NCBI RefSeq assembly: GCF_046237605.1
Contig: NZ_CP143542.1
Span: 682,001-746,000, forward strand
Direction: 5' to 3'
Origin: Paraperibacillus marinus
GTDB lineage: Bacteria; Bacillota; Bacilli; Bacillales; DSM-1321
DNA length: 64,000 nucleotides
The position numbers were made by a program, and so were the translations under genes. Of the stretch, positions 17,439-26,744 are shown one piece after another (position 1 is the first letter of the stretch; each line of letters begins with the position of its first letter). Under the pieces are notes generated by a model. It saw nothing but the letters and a program-made list of their open reading frames with translations. It was not told where the DNA came from and searched no databases.

Positions 17439-18479
17439 TCATTCTGTATCCCGGGTCTTTTGTTCAGGAAGTGTGTCCCAGAAGCTTGTATCTGCTGTTT
17501 CTATGGACCCATCGGCGATGGCGCGGACAGCGGCTTCAAGTGTGGTGACGGTCTGTTTGATGAGGTAGCCGTTGCTTTTTTGGCCGAGTACATAGTCTTC
17601 GTACTCGTGGTCGGACATGCCCCGCATTTCAAAGAGGAGGGTGGAGATGCCGTATTGGACGGCTGCCCCATTTCTTCCGATTCTTTCTTCAGAACCGCCC
17701 ACGTATTTGCCGAGATGTCCCCAGCCTGTCCGATCGACAGCGCCGTATACGACAGCCCCGAGCTTCTTGGAGCGCTCCAGGACATCAGCAGCAGTGTTCG
17801 GGTTTGTAGGGTAAAGAATGGAGCCTGAAACATATTTACCGTTTACTTCAGATTGAGTACCCTGATGATGAAGGTCGATCATATAGTCAATATTATATTT
17901 TTTAAAGACATTGTTATGGAGTGCTTTTGTCTCTGGCTGGACTTTCGCCACATGGTCCCGGTTCAGGTCTGTTCCCGAGGCATTATAACGGGTCAGGTGG
18001 CGGCCGCCGTCTGCCACATAATCTTCAAGCGAAAAGTCGACATCGCCCATCGCTCCGTCAGCATTCAGCATAGGGAGAACCAGAACATTCACGGAGTCAA
18101 GAACACCCTTCAATTTTCCGGTGCCAAGATGTTTAATGAACTCTAGGGCTCCTTCAGTTGTGAGCTGTTCATTGCCATGCTGCTGAGTCAGGAACAGGAT
18201 GGTCGGATTATCTGGATTGGTTATGTATTTTGCAAGATGGATATCCCTGCCCTTCAGGGTTTTACCAATGACCTCGAGTGTCATCGCATTCTGCTTGGCA
18301 TCTTGTGTTTTGAGTTCGTCCACTAATTCTGTGTAAGTATGAAGAATGGACGTATTGACTGTTTCGTTGCCTCCGTAGCCCGGCCCATTGCCAACAGCTC
18401 CAACAGGATCCGCCAATACATTTACCGCACCGAACGCCATCATTCCCGTCAATGATAAAGAGATTATTTTCTTTTTCAT
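17439..18479 (-). CDS. Secreted M14-family zinc carboxypeptidase
   Basis: A 346-residue protein. A signal peptide (MKKKIISLSLTGMMAFGAVNVLA) is followed by an M14 domain: TQQHGNEQ supplies the His and Glu zinc ligands, GTDLNRDH the Asn-Arg substrate-binding pair, IDLHHQG the third zinc-ligand His, and LLFEMRGM the catalytic Glu. It should act outside the cell, removing C-terminal residues from peptides or cell-wall peptides. The ATG at 18479 has GGGGGA 7 bases ahead; the TTG just before it is less likely. It ends at the long inverted repeat. Confidence 0.88.
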   Translation of the reverse strand: MKKKIISLSLTGMMAFGAVNVLADPVGAVGNGPGYGGNETVNTSILHTYTELVDELKTQDAKQNAMTLEVIGKTLKGRDIHLAKYITNPDNPTILFLTQQHGNEQLTTEGALEFIKHLGTGKLKGVLDSVNVLVLPMLNADGAMGDVDFSLEDYVADGGRHLTRYNASGTDLNRDHVAKVQPETKALHNNVFKKYNIDYMIDLHHQGTQSEVNGKYVSGSILYPTNPNTAADVLERSKKLGAVVYGAVDRTGWGHLGKYVGGSEERIGRNGAAVQYGISTLLFEMRGMSDHEYEDYVLGQKSNGYLIKQTVTTLEAAVRAIADGSIETADTSFWDTLPEQKTRDTE

Positions 18480-18668
18480 CAAAATCCCCCATTTTTAGAA
18501 TTATTTGATAACTCACTACCATAATAAGATAACTTCCGTTTTCTGTTAATAGAGATAAATTCCTGTCTTTTTAAAAAGCTTTGGGTAAATATGCATCTAT
18601 TTATCTAAAAAAGGATAATCCAAACGGATTCTGTCAATAAATAAATGTGTCAATAATTCAAATTAAAT

Positions 18669-18698
18669 TTGACAATATTGTGAACCATGTGGAATAAT
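18669..18698 (+). promoter_or_regulatory. Candidate sigma-A promoter for small membrane protein
   Basis: TTGACA at 18669-18674 and AATAAT at 18693-18698 with an 18-base spacer, about 27 bases before the start codon. Confidence 0.55.
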
Positions 18699-18724
18699 AT
18701 AGATATAAAAGGAGGATGTTGGTA

Positions 18725-18946
18725 ATGGATGCAAAGGTACTTAATGCAGTAAAATTTGTCGGCGGAGCAATCTTGTCTATTGGAATTATCTTCTTTGTAA
18801 TCGGTTTCACTGCAAGCGGTAGCAGCGTTTGGACTCCTATTGGCATCGGTACGGTAATGGGCGCAATATTTATTTTCTTAATGGGAATCTTTTTGGTAGC
18901 CACGGAAGAAGTTCTTGAAAAATCATATAGAAGAAAAAGAATCTGA
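18725..18946 (+). CDS. Small two-helix membrane protein
   Basis: A 73-residue protein with two hydrophobic segments (about residues 10-30 and 37-60) and a basic tail ending EKSYRRKRI. AAGGAGG lies 9 bases before the ATG, with a TTGACA-type promoter further up and a terminator just after. I do not recognise the family. It sits next to the qox operon but is transcribed towards it, so no functional link is implied. Confidence 0.7.
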   Translation: MDAKVLNAVKFVGGAILSIGIIFFVIGFTASGSSVWTPIGIGTVMGAIFIFLMGIFLVATEEVLEKSYRRKRI

Positions 18947-18952
18947 ACATAG

Positions 18953-18986
18953 AGAAAAGGAGTGCCAGCCGGCACTCCTTTTTTCT
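18953..18986. terminator. Bidirectional terminator between small membrane protein and qoxD
   Basis: GGAGTGCC-agcc-GGCACTCC with A-rich sequence before and TTTTTTC after. It closes the plus-strand small gene and the minus-strand qox operon. Confidence 0.9.
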
Positions 18987-18991
18987 TTGGC

Positions 18992-19276
18992 TTAAATATA
19001 ACCCCAGATCATACAGAGCAATGTACCGAAAATAGTAATCAAGGCCATTAACACTCCGTAATAGATGTTTGTATAGATAGCACCCTTATCTTTCGATTCA
19101 CCAGCATGCATGAATACGACCAGCTGGAGTCCAGCCTGGATGAAGGCTGTCAATAGAAGCACTGTCATCCCGGCAGTAAAGGACATATCCAGGTAGTACA
19201 CCAGCAGGGCAACGGCGGTCAGGACAAGAGAGAAGATGAAGCCCATGACCTGCTTGACGGGAAATAGCTCTTTCAT
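18992..19276 (-). CDS. qoxD: Cytochrome aa3 menaquinol oxidase subunit IV
   Basis: A 94-residue protein with three membrane segments, matching QoxD. It includes the conserved block AFIQAGLQLVVFMHAGESKDKG, which is typical of bacterial oxidase subunit IV. The ATG at 19276 starts two bases after the qoxC stop, with AAAGGAATG as ribosome binding site inside the end of qoxC. It is the last gene of qoxABCD and helps assemble the oxidase around subunit I. Confidence 0.95.
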   Translation of the reverse strand: MKELFPVKQVMGFIFSLVLTAVALLVYYLDMSFTAGMTVLLLTAFIQAGLQLVVFMHAGESKDKGAIYTNIYYGVLMALITIFGTLLCMIWGYI

Positions 19277-19278
19277 GA

Positions 19279-19875
19279 TTACATCATTCCTTTCAGGTAG
19301 ATGAAGCTGAAGATAAAGATCCACACTACATCAAGGAAATGCCAGTAAAGTGAGAAGATGAATGATTTATTGGCTGTTTCGGGGGTCAGTCCGCGTTTTT
19401 TAATCTGCAGGACAATGAACAAGCCCCAGAAGAAGCCGAGTGTAACGTGAGCTCCGTGTGTGCCGAGTGTTGTGAACAGGATCGACGTGAAGGCGCTTGT
19501 CTGGATGGTGGCTCCTTCATGGACATACATGACAAAGTCATAGATCTCAACACTTAAGAATCCAAGTCCCAAAAGCAGGGTGACAACAAAGAATGAAATC
19601 ATCGCTTTGACCTTGCCAAGGCGCATGGCATGAACGCCAAGGCCTATGGTGAAGCTGCTTGCAAGGAGAAGGAATGTTTCAATCAAGACAGGGGCAATTT
19701 CAAATAAATGCGCTCCAGTCGGTCCATCGCCTGTACGGTCCGCCAGTGTGAAGTAGGAGGCGAACAGGGTTCCGAAAAGCATGATTTCTGCTCCAAGGAA
19801 AATCCAGAAACCAAGGATCTTTAAACGATTTTCATCTGTACTGTATTCAAGTGGAAGCGAGTTATCTATTTTCAT
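19279..19875 (-). CDS. qoxC: Cytochrome aa3 menaquinol oxidase subunit III
   Basis: A 198-residue membrane protein with five segments. KILGFWIFLGAEIMLFGTLFASYF near the N-terminus and LGTHGAHVTLGFFWG in the middle are subunit III signatures. It starts within the qoxB stop codon (TGATG, one-base overlap), which implies translational coupling. It stabilises subunit I and does not bind redox centres. Confidence 0.96.
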   Translation of the reverse strand: MKIDNSLPLEYSTDENRLKILGFWIFLGAEIMLFGTLFASYFTLADRTGDGPTGAHLFEIAPVLIETFLLLASSFTIGLGVHAMRLGKVKAMISFFVVTLLLGLGFLSVEIYDFVMYVHEGATIQTSAFTSILFTTLGTHGAHVTLGFFWGLFIVLQIKKRGLTPETANKSFIFSLYWHFLDVVWIFIFSFIYLKGMM

Positions 19876-21821
19876 CAGTTAGCACCTCGCAATTTTGTTT
19901 CAGTCTCTTCGATCTCATCAACTGGGATGTAGTGTCCGTGGTCTTTTTCGAATGAACGAAGGGCCATGCAGACAAAGATTCCGATTGTAGTAAGAATCAA
20001 AGGAACCCAGATGCCGAATACGAATGAGAAGCCCCAGGCGAAGAAGATACAGCCCATGATGAATGGCATTCCGCTGTTATTTGGCATATGGATCTTTTCA
20101 TATTTTCCTTTGAAAAGAACATGGCCGCGCTTTTTAGCATCCCAGAGTGATTCGCTGGAATCCACCTGCGGCAGGCGTGCAAAGTTATATTCAGGCACCG
20201 GTGTGTGTGTTGCCCACTCGATAGTACGAGCATCCCATGGATCTGAACTGATATCCCTGGAAGCAAAGCGAGTGCTGTAATAGATGTTGTAAACAATCAG
20301 CACGAAACCTGCTGCAAGTCCAAGGGCACCGACGAATGAAATGAAATTCAACGGTCCAAATCCAGAAGCCTCAGAGTAGGTGTACATGCGGCGAGCCTGA
20401 CCGTCAAGACCGGTAAAGAACATTGGCATAAAGGCAACGAGTGTGCCGATCGTGATGAACCAGGCGGCCCATTTTCCGATTCGTTCATTAAGCATAAAGC
20501 CGAACATTTTAGGCCAGTAGTAAGTCAGGCCGGCCAGCATGGCGAATACTACGCCGGGAATGATTACCATATGGAAGTGGGCAACCAGGAACATAGTATT
20601 GTGATACTGATAATCTGCTGCTGACATGGCAAGCATGACACCTGTCACACCGCCGATTGTGAACAGCGGGATAAACAGCATGGCATAAAGCATAGGGCTT
20701 GTGAACTCAATTTTTCCTTTATAAAGAGTGAAAAGCCAGTTAAAGATCTTAACCCCTGTTGGTACAGCAATCGCCATCGTGGTGATGGAGAAGATGCTGT
20801 TTGTCAAAGCGCCCTGTCCCATCGTGAAGAAATGGTGAGCCCAGACCAGGAAGGAGTAAGCAGAAATGACGACCATGGAGTAGACCATGGACTTATAGCC
20901 GTATAGATTACGACGTGCAAAGGTCGAAATGATTTCACTATAGATACCAAAGGCAGGGAGGATCAGGATATATACTTCCGGATGTCCCCATACCCAGAAC
21001 AGGTTGGCCCAGAGCATGTCCATCCCGCCGTTCGTGGTGGTGAAGAAGTTGGTGCCAAACAGGCGGTCCATCGTACCCATTGCCAGTGCCACTGTCAGTA
21101 CAGGGAAGGCAAATACGATAATCAGGTTAGCTACAAGTGAAGACCATGTGAACATTGGCATCTTCATCAAAGTCATGCCAGGCGCCCTCATTTTGAGGAT
21201 GGTGGTCATGAAGTTAATCCCTGTCATCAGTGTACCGATACCGGCAATCTGGATGGCAATCATATAATAGTTCGTTCCCACTGATTCACTGAACTCTTTG
21301 CCTGCAAGAGGGAAGTAGGATGTCCAGCCCGCATCGGGAGAACCACCGATTACGAAAGAGATGTTAAACAGCATCGCACCCATGAAGAACAGCCAGAAGC
21401 TGAGTGCGTTCAGGCGGGGGAATGCAACATCCCTTGCGCCGATTTGAAGCGGTACAACAAAGTTCATAAGAGCCATGATAAACGGCATGGCCATGAAAAG
21501 AATCATGACAACACCATGTGTCGAGAATATTTCATTATAATGCTGGGCATCGAGAAGCTTTGCTTCAGGTGTTGCCAGCTGGGCGCGCAGCATGATGGCA
21601 TCGACGCCGCCGCGGAACAACATGAGAAGTGCTGATATAAGATACATGATACCAATGCGTTTATGGTCGACTGTGGTCAGCCATTCACGCCACAGGTAGC
21701 CCCATTTCTTAAAATAGGTCACACCTGCGATGATTGCGATAACTGTAAGGCCGATGGCAACCATAGATGCATAAATCACAGGGCTTGGATGAGGTATCGC
21801 AAATCGATCAAAGAAATCCAT
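19875..21821 (-). CDS. qoxB: Cytochrome aa3 menaquinol oxidase subunit I
   Basis: A 648-residue membrane protein, the catalytic subunit that reduces oxygen to water and pumps protons. Heme and copper ligands are visible: His in FSTHGVVMILFMA (low-spin heme), His and Tyr in WGHPEVYILILP (CuB and cross-linked Tyr), the pair in WAHHFFTMG (CuB), and the two His of VAHFHMVIIPG. Length and motifs fit Bacillus QoxB. It lies between qoxA and qoxC in the operon. Confidence 0.97.
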   Translation of the reverse strand: MDFFDRFAIPHPSPVIYASMVAIGLTVIAIIAGVTYFKKWGYLWREWLTTVDHKRIGIMYLISALLMLFRGGVDAIMLRAQLATPEAKLLDAQHYNEIFSTHGVVMILFMAMPFIMALMNFVVPLQIGARDVAFPRLNALSFWLFFMGAMLFNISFVIGGSPDAGWTSYFPLAGKEFSESVGTNYYMIAIQIAGIGTLMTGINFMTTILKMRAPGMTLMKMPMFTWSSLVANLIIVFAFPVLTVALAMGTMDRLFGTNFFTTTNGGMDMLWANLFWVWGHPEVYILILPAFGIYSEIISTFARRNLYGYKSMVYSMVVISAYSFLVWAHHFFTMGQGALTNSIFSITTMAIAVPTGVKIFNWLFTLYKGKIEFTSPMLYAMLFIPLFTIGGVTGVMLAMSAADYQYHNTMFLVAHFHMVIIPGVVFAMLAGLTYYWPKMFGFMLNERIGKWAAWFITIGTLVAFMPMFFTGLDGQARRMYTYSEASGFGPLNFISFVGALGLAAGFVLIVYNIYYSTRFASRDISSDPWDARTIEWATHTPVPEYNFARLPQVDSSESLWDAKKRGHVLFKGKYEKIHMPNNSGMPFIMGCIFFAWGFSFVFGIWVPLILTTIGIFVCMALRSFEKDHGHYIPVDEIEETETKLRGAN

Positions 21822-21877
21822 GTGTGTGGCTCCTTTCAGGATATATAAAATGTATTCCGTGTAATGGGGGAATTCCC

Positions 21878-22828
21878 CTATTCATGATTGTGGTCGGAAT
21901 GGCCTTTAGGTTCTTTTGATTTTTCTTCTTCATGTTCACCTTTTTTGCCATCCTCGGAAGTTTCATCTGAATTCCCATGGCCGCCGTGATCATGTCCGCC
22001 ATTTGCCGGTGTAGGCGGCGGGCTGAATTCCAGGTGGGTTCCGGTGTAAGTGGATCTGCCCAGATGGCCCGGTTCAAGCAATTCATCAAACTTTTCTTCT
22101 GTCAGCGGCTTGGCTGTCGCTTTTACTTCATCCACCCACTCCTGATACTCAGCAGGTTTCATAGCCTGGACGTCAAATGTGTTTTCAGCGAATCCTTTCC
22201 CGCTGAAGTTAGCATTCCTTCCCATGAATTCACCGGGAACATCAGCTGCCAGGTGAAGGGTGTTGACCATGTCGCTCATTGCGTATTTCTGGCCGCCAAG
22301 CTGCGGGATCCAGAAGCTTGTGATAGGCCCGTATGAATAAAGCTTGAATTCAAGAGGCCGGTCTGTTGGTATATTTAAATAGTTCACCGTTTCGATATTT
22401 TCTTCAGGATAGCTGAAATGCCATTTCCAATCGGAAGATGCTGCATAAACAACCAATGGCTTTTCGTTTTCATAGCCTTTTGGTTTCGCTTCGACTTCAT
22501 AGTTGGATTTTACAGACATAATGGAAAGCACTGTGACGATTACAATTGGAATTCCGATACAGATTGCTTCCACCAGGACGCTGCTTTTGATATGCGGCGG
22601 CTCGTAATCTTTGCTTTGCTTAGATGCACGAAACTTAATGAGCATATATACAAGAATTCCAAATACAACCAATACAATAAACAGCATGATCCAGGTTGAA
22701 ATGATGATATCGTCTGCCTGGATTTTAGCCATCGGTCCTTTAGGATCGAGAACAATCATCTGCTCACAGCCTGCCAGCATGGAGATCGCAGCGAAGGCGA
22801 GAGCTAATACAGCCCATTTTATTTTCAT
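21878..22828 (-). CDS. qoxA: Cytochrome aa3 menaquinol oxidase subunit II (lipoprotein)
   Basis: A 316-residue protein. The lipobox SMLAGC puts the lipidated Cys at residue 21. Two membrane helices and a COX2-like cupredoxin domain follow (SSDWKWHFSYPEENIETVNYLNIP). The CuA ligands are absent, so it is a quinol oxidase and not a cytochrome c oxidase. The C-terminal 45 residues are rich in His, Glu and Lys (HDHGGHGNS and SDHNHE), a possible metal-binding tail. GAAAGGGG precedes the chosen ATG; the open frame upstream of 22828 has no ribosome binding site. It is the first gene of the operon. Confidence 0.95.
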   Translation of the reverse strand: MKIKWAVLALAFAAISMLAGCEQMIVLDPKGPMAKIQADDIIISTWIMLFIVLVVFGILVYMLIKFRASKQSKDYEPPHIKSSVLVEAICIGIPIVIVTVLSIMSVKSNYEVEAKPKGYENEKPLVVYAASSDWKWHFSYPEENIETVNYLNIPTDRPLEFKLYSYGPITSFWIPQLGGQKYAMSDMVNTLHLAADVPGEFMGRNANFSGKGFAENTFDVQAMKPAEYQEWVDEVKATAKPLTEEKFDELLEPGHLGRSTYTGTHLEFSPPPTPANGGHDHGGHGNSDETSEDGKKGEHEEEKSKEPKGHSDHNHE

Positions 22829-22963
22829 GTTGTACCCCTTTCTTTCTTTTAAAATGGTAAAGTCTTTGCAGTGAAAGTTTGTTAATGATTTCACATACTT
22901 TGTTTTTTCCTGGGCATACTGCATTTCAAGAAACCAAGCCGGCTCTCGTTCAGCTATAAAACG

Positions 22964-22992
22964 TGTATATAGCAGGTTCCAGGAAAGTGCAA
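22964..22992 (-). promoter_or_regulatory. Candidate sigma-A promoter of qoxABCD
   Basis: On the minus strand, TTGCAC (22992-22987) and TATACA (22969-22964) are separated by 17 bases. This would give a leader of about 130 bases before qoxA. Confidence 0.55.
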
Positions 22993-23121
22993 TTAGGATC
23001 CTGTAATTTTTGAGAAAAAAACAAGTTTAACTTAATTGCAATAGCGGAATAGTGTTAATACATTCACATACTCCCTATACATATATTAGTAATTTTCTAG
23101 CGGAATAACAACTCATAAATA

Positions 23122-23210
23122 GTGACAAATTCGTGAAGGTTCTTGGCTTTCATGGGATTAAAAGGATATCCTGTGACAAAACTGTGAAGGCTGTGACAAA
23201 TGTGTGAACG
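23122..23210 (+). promoter_or_regulatory. Three GTGACAAA-n3-4-GTGAA direct repeats upstream of qoxA
   Basis: GTGACAAA followed by a GTGAA core occurs at about 23122, 23173 and 23193. Two further sites sharing GTTAAT-n4-TCACATACT lie at about 22885 and 23056 (TGTGAA read on the minus strand). The TGTGAA core resembles binding sites of the respiratory response regulator ResD. That assignment is inferred from pattern and from the neighbouring oxidase operon. They lie 60-380 bp upstream of qoxA, in a 646-bp gap shared with the signal peptidase gene. Confidence 0.4.
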
Positions 23211-23474
23211 GCGGCGCTGTCATTGGGAAAAGAATCAATATTTACAATAATATTATCCTGAAATAACAAATTGAATTCTGGGTGGAAATCCTTGTCCTGC
23301 TCTCCATGCACGACTTTATCCCATACCCTAACCTCTCGTGTACTAAAACGCTAATTTGAAAGAATCTGACCGGTATTTCTCTTTTAATGTGCCACTATTT
23401 TTTCTGAACCTATAATATAATAAATCATATAGAAAACCATGGGCAGCAAGGCGGCCCATAGGAGTTGAAATGTA

Positions 23475-24020
23475 ATGAAAAAGCACACCCGGGAAATCCT
23501 GGCGTGGATGAAGGCCATCCTGGCATCCGCCGCTATTGCATTCATCTGCAGGCAGTTTCTTTTTTCTCCCATTACCGTTTATGGTGAATCTATGTCTCCT
23601 GCTTTCGAAGACAAAAACAGGATCATTGTCACCAAGTTCAGCCGGATCGATCACTTTGACAACATTGTCTTCCATGCACCTGATGCCGAGGATAACTATA
23701 TAAAAAGGGTGATCGGTCTGCCAGGGGACAGAATCTCTGTTGTGGATGATGTCCTCTATATAAATGGAAAGAAATATAAGGAACCATATCTTAAGGAAAA
23801 CAAATCGGAACTGCCGCCTGGCATTAAGCTTACGGGGGACTTTACCCTGAAAGAGGCAACCGGAAAAACAACGGTTCCGGAAGGGTATTTGTTTGTGATG
23901 GGGGATAACCGCTTAAGGAGCAGTGACAGCCGCAGGTACGGTTTTATCAGCATGGATTCAGTAATAGGAGAAGTGAAATTCCGGTTCTCGCCGCTCGGGG
24001 ATGCCGGCATTCCAAATTGA
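23475..24020 (+). CDS. lepB: Type I signal peptidase
   Basis: A 181-residue protein with one N-terminal membrane helix (about residues 13-32). The box YGESMSP has the catalytic Ser near 39. NYIKRVIGLPGD has the general-base Lys near 77. GYLFVMGDNRLRSSDSRRYG is the conserved box E. It cleaves signal peptides of secreted proteins on the outer face of the membrane, as the Sip proteins of Bacillus do. GGAG lies about 8 bases before the ATG, and a terminator follows directly. Confidence 0.95.
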   Translation: MKKHTREILAWMKAILASAAIAFICRQFLFSPITVYGESMSPAFEDKNRIIVTKFSRIDHFDNIVFHAPDAEDNYIKRVIGLPGDRISVVDDVLYINGKKYKEPYLKENKSELPPGIKLTGDFTLKEATGKTTVPEGYLFVMGDNRLRSSDSRRYGFISMDSVIGEVKFRFSPLGDAGIPN

Positions 24021-24055
24021 AAGGAGATGCCTCGGAGGGCATCTCCTTTCAATTT
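24019..24055. terminator. Terminator after lepB
   Basis: GAAAGGAGATGCC and GGCATCTCCTTTC arms around TCGGA, then AATTTATT. It also lies just past the end of the convergent molybdopterin oxidoreductase gene. Confidence 0.85.
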
Positions 24056-26093
24056 ATTCTGCTTTTTTAACATCGACCCTGCCGGAAAAGAATACAGCCC
24101 CTCCGCCCATATCTGCTATTCGGTCAGGTGTAAGAGAGTTGACGAGATGATTGGTGCCAGGCATATCTGACCATAATCCGAGGGATACAACAGCGCCGGG
24201 AAGAACGTCTTGGCCAACCGACACAGTCAGTGTGCATTCACCGCGCCCGTTCCATAAGATGACTCTGCCGCCGTCTTCAATGCCCCTTTGAACCGCATCA
24301 TATCTATGCATATAGAGGAGAGGCTCTTTCTCAAAACCGATATGCCTTTCATTGTTAGAGAAGGTTGAATTGAGAAAGTTATGGTTGGGTGCCGGTACGA
24401 ACAAGAGGGGGAAGGACTCCTCAGGTAGAGGCATATAAGTCGGCAGGGCCGGATAGCCGTCCTGTTCCATTTTCCTTGAGTAAAATTCAATTTTGCCGCT
24501 CGGTGTCGGCAGGGTTTCCGGGAAGATTTCCCTGCGGTCAGCTTTTATATATGGCTGTTTGGAAAGCGCCTCATAGCTGATGTGCTGTAAATGAGGGTTA
24601 CCCGGATAATCAAGGGCCTGCCGGATCAATTCTTCATCCGTTTCCTGGAGACAGTCATCTTTAAATCCCATTCCCCTGGAGAGCAGACGGAAGACCTCAG
24701 TGTTGGATATCGATTCGTAATACGGACGCACAACCGGCTTTTGCAGCTGTATATAATGATGCCAGTATGATGTGTAAAAATCCGTGTTTTCAAATGAGGA
24801 AGCAGCGGGCAGTATGATATCGGCATACATGGCAGTTTCAGTTAAGAACAGATCGTGCACTACTGTGAAAAGATCCTCGCGCAAAAGCCCTTCTCTTACC
24901 TTATTGCCTTCCGGCGCCACAACGGCGGGGTTTGAGCTGTAAACAAAAAGAGAATGAATCCGGGGCTCTCCTGCCTCAAGGAGGGCCTTTCCAATTGCGT
25001 TCATATTGATAGTGCGGGTCTTCTTCATCATTAAATCCGGTCTCTGGAGAGTGCGGCTGTTGTGCGCAAGGAAAGCAGAGTTGCCTTTGATCGCACCGCC
25101 GCCCTTCTTCAGCCACTGCCCAGTCAGAGCGGGCAGGCAGGAGATGGTACGGATGCACATGCCGCCGTTATCATGGTGCTGCGGGCCGTTGCCGATCCGG
25201 ATAAATGAAGGCGAGGTGCCGCCGTACATGTGTGCAAGCTTATAGATATCCGCAGCGGGTACTCCTGTAATGGTGGACACAGATTCAGGGTCATACTGCT
25301 TGACGTGGCCCTCTAATTCCTTCCAGCCCACCGTGTATTGTTCAAGGAATTCTTTGTCACAAAGCCCTTCTTTGAATAAGAGGTGCATGATGCCGAGGGC
25401 AAGGGCGGCGTCCGTGCCGGGCAGGATGGGCATAAACCAGTCCGCCCACTTGGCTGTCCTGTTCCTGTGTACATCGATCACTACAATTTTGGCCCCGTTT
25501 TTGCGGGCTTTCTGGGCAAGGGTGACTTGATGCATGTTTGTGCTTACCGCATTTACTCCCCAGAAAATAAAAAGTTTGGCATGGACGGTTTCCTCCGGGT
25601 CGGTACCGATGCTTCCGCCCATTGTATATGTATAGCCGGCTGCCCCTGCCGAGTTGCAGATGGACCGCTCTAAGCTGCTTGCTCCCAGTCTGTTGAAAAA
25701 ACGCCGGTCCATCCCTTCTGCGCTCAGGTTCCCCATATTTCCATAAAAGCTGTAAGGAAGGATGCTTTCAGAACCATGATCCCCCACTAATTCCTTCCAT
25801 CTGCCTGTGATGGTTTGTATGGCCTCCTCCCAGGAAATTCTCTCGAACTGCCCGGAACCCTTTGGACCAGTCCGCCTAAGCGGGTGCTTCAGCCGCTTCT
25901 CATCATATAAGCGGTTCGGCATATTCCGGACCTTATTGCAGATATGCCCCTCCGTCACCGGGTGATCCGGATCACCCTCGACTTTCACAATGCGGCCGCC
26001 GGACTTGTGCAGCAGCAGTCCGCACTGATCCGGACAATCCAGTGGACACACTGATGAAAACACACCATCCTCCTGATCGACATAATTCATCAT
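24054..26093 (-). CDS. Molybdopterin-dependent oxidoreductase with 4Fe-4S site (YoaE/YyaE-like)
   Basis: A 679-residue enzyme of the DMSO reductase family. The N-terminal SVCPLDCPDQCGLLLHKSGG and GHICNKVRN provide four Cys for a 4Fe-4S cluster. Later parts fit the bis-MGD domains (FWGVNAVSTNMHQV, VIDVHRNRTAKWADWFMPILPGTDAA) and the C-terminal domain (LVNSLTPDRIADMGGG). No signal peptide is present, so it is cytoplasmic. B. subtilis has similar YoaE and YyaE of unknown substrate. The first of two adjacent ATG codons has GGAGG 5 bases upstream. No partner subunits are next to it. Confidence 0.85.
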   Translation of the reverse strand: MMNYVDQEDGVFSSVCPLDCPDQCGLLLHKSGGRIVKVEGDPDHPVTEGHICNKVRNMPNRLYDEKRLKHPLRRTGPKGSGQFERISWEEAIQTITGRWKELVGDHGSESILPYSFYGNMGNLSAEGMDRRFFNRLGASSLERSICNSAGAAGYTYTMGGSIGTDPEETVHAKLFIFWGVNAVSTNMHQVTLAQKARKNGAKIVVIDVHRNRTAKWADWFMPILPGTDAALALGIMHLLFKEGLCDKEFLEQYTVGWKELEGHVKQYDPESVSTITGVPAADIYKLAHMYGGTSPSFIRIGNGPQHHDNGGMCIRTISCLPALTGQWLKKGGGAIKGNSAFLAHNSRTLQRPDLMMKKTRTINMNAIGKALLEAGEPRIHSLFVYSSNPAVVAPEGNKVREGLLREDLFTVVHDLFLTETAMYADIILPAASSFENTDFYTSYWHHYIQLQKPVVRPYYESISNTEVFRLLSRGMGFKDDCLQETDEELIRQALDYPGNPHLQHISYEALSKQPYIKADRREIFPETLPTPSGKIEFYSRKMEQDGYPALPTYMPLPEESFPLLFVPAPNHNFLNSTFSNNERHIGFEKEPLLYMHRYDAVQRGIEDGGRVILWNGRGECTLTVSVGQDVLPGAVVSLGLWSDMPGTNHLVNSLTPDRIADMGGGAVFFSGRVDVKKAE

Positions 26094-26109
26094 CGCTGCC
26101 TCCTTGTTT

Positions 26110-26215
26110 GTTGGGGACTGACCCCATTTCCCGATTATTTCCCTAGAAAGCCGGGTGTGCACACCTGGCCCAAATTGGTAGTCAGGGGGACTGTCCCCAT
26201 CATAAGGGACAGGGC
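26110..26215. repeat. GGGGACTGTCCCC-type palindromic repeats
   Basis: Two related palindromes, GGGGACTGACCCCATTTCCC and GGGGGACTGTCCCC, flank a short spacer between the divergent oxidoreductase and acetyltransferase genes. They match the repeats at 1311 and 27912. Confidence 0.65.
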
Positions 26216-26245
26216 ATGTTCCAGCAAGATGCAATTCACTTAAAA

Positions 26246-26254
26246 TGGTATAAT
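26246..26254 (+). promoter_or_regulatory. Extended -10 promoter of acetyltransferase gene
   Basis: TGGTATAAT is a consensus extended -10 element 35 bases before the start codon. No good -35 box is seen. Confidence 0.5.
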
Positions 26255-26288
26255 TTAACTGAACTTACAACCTGAAAGGAGCAGTGTG

Positions 26289-26744
26289 ATGACTGTAAGA
26301 TTGGTGCCAGCCTCCAGGGATAATTGGCTTGAGGCCATTTCACTCACCGTCCATGAAAAGCAGCGTGGTTTTGTTCCGTCTGCCGCCGTTTCACTGGCAA
26401 AGGTCCATATCAAGCCTGACGGGGACCAGGTTGTCTATCTTCCATTCTGCATTTACCATCATGATAGAATGGCAGGGTTTATCATGCATGCTTACGAAGA
26501 AGGAACAGAAGCCGTGCATTGGATCAATGGCTTTTTCATTGCTGCCGCTCATCAGGGGCACGGATACGGAATGGCTGCACTGCTCCGGATGATCGAGTAT
26601 ATCTGTACACGGTTCTCCCGTTGCAGAGAAATACGCCTGACCGTCCACCGCGATAACCCTGCAGCAGCATTTTATCAAAAGGCCGGATTTGAATTCACCG
26701 GAGAGCTGTATGGAGCGGAGAAGGTCATGAGACTTCAGGTATGA
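26289..26744 (+). CDS. GNAT-family N-acetyltransferase (spermidine acetyltransferase-like)
   Basis: A 151-residue acetyltransferase. The acetyl-CoA loop is AAAHQGHGYGMAALL (Q/RxxGxG/A), and the family's C-terminal block is VHRDNPAAAFYQKAGFEFTGE. The overall pattern resembles BltD-type polyamine acetyltransferases, but the acceptor cannot be decided. AAGGAG lies 7 bases before the ATG at 26289. The stop codon overlaps the start of a degenerate copy of the 52-bp repeat unit. Confidence 0.82.
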   Translation: MTVRLVPASRDNWLEAISLTVHEKQRGFVPSAAVSLAKVHIKPDGDQVVYLPFCIYHHDRMAGFIMHAYEEGTEAVHWINGFFIAAAHQGHGYGMAALLRMIEYICTRFSRCREIRLTVHRDNPAAAFYQKAGFEFTGELYGAEKVMRLQV

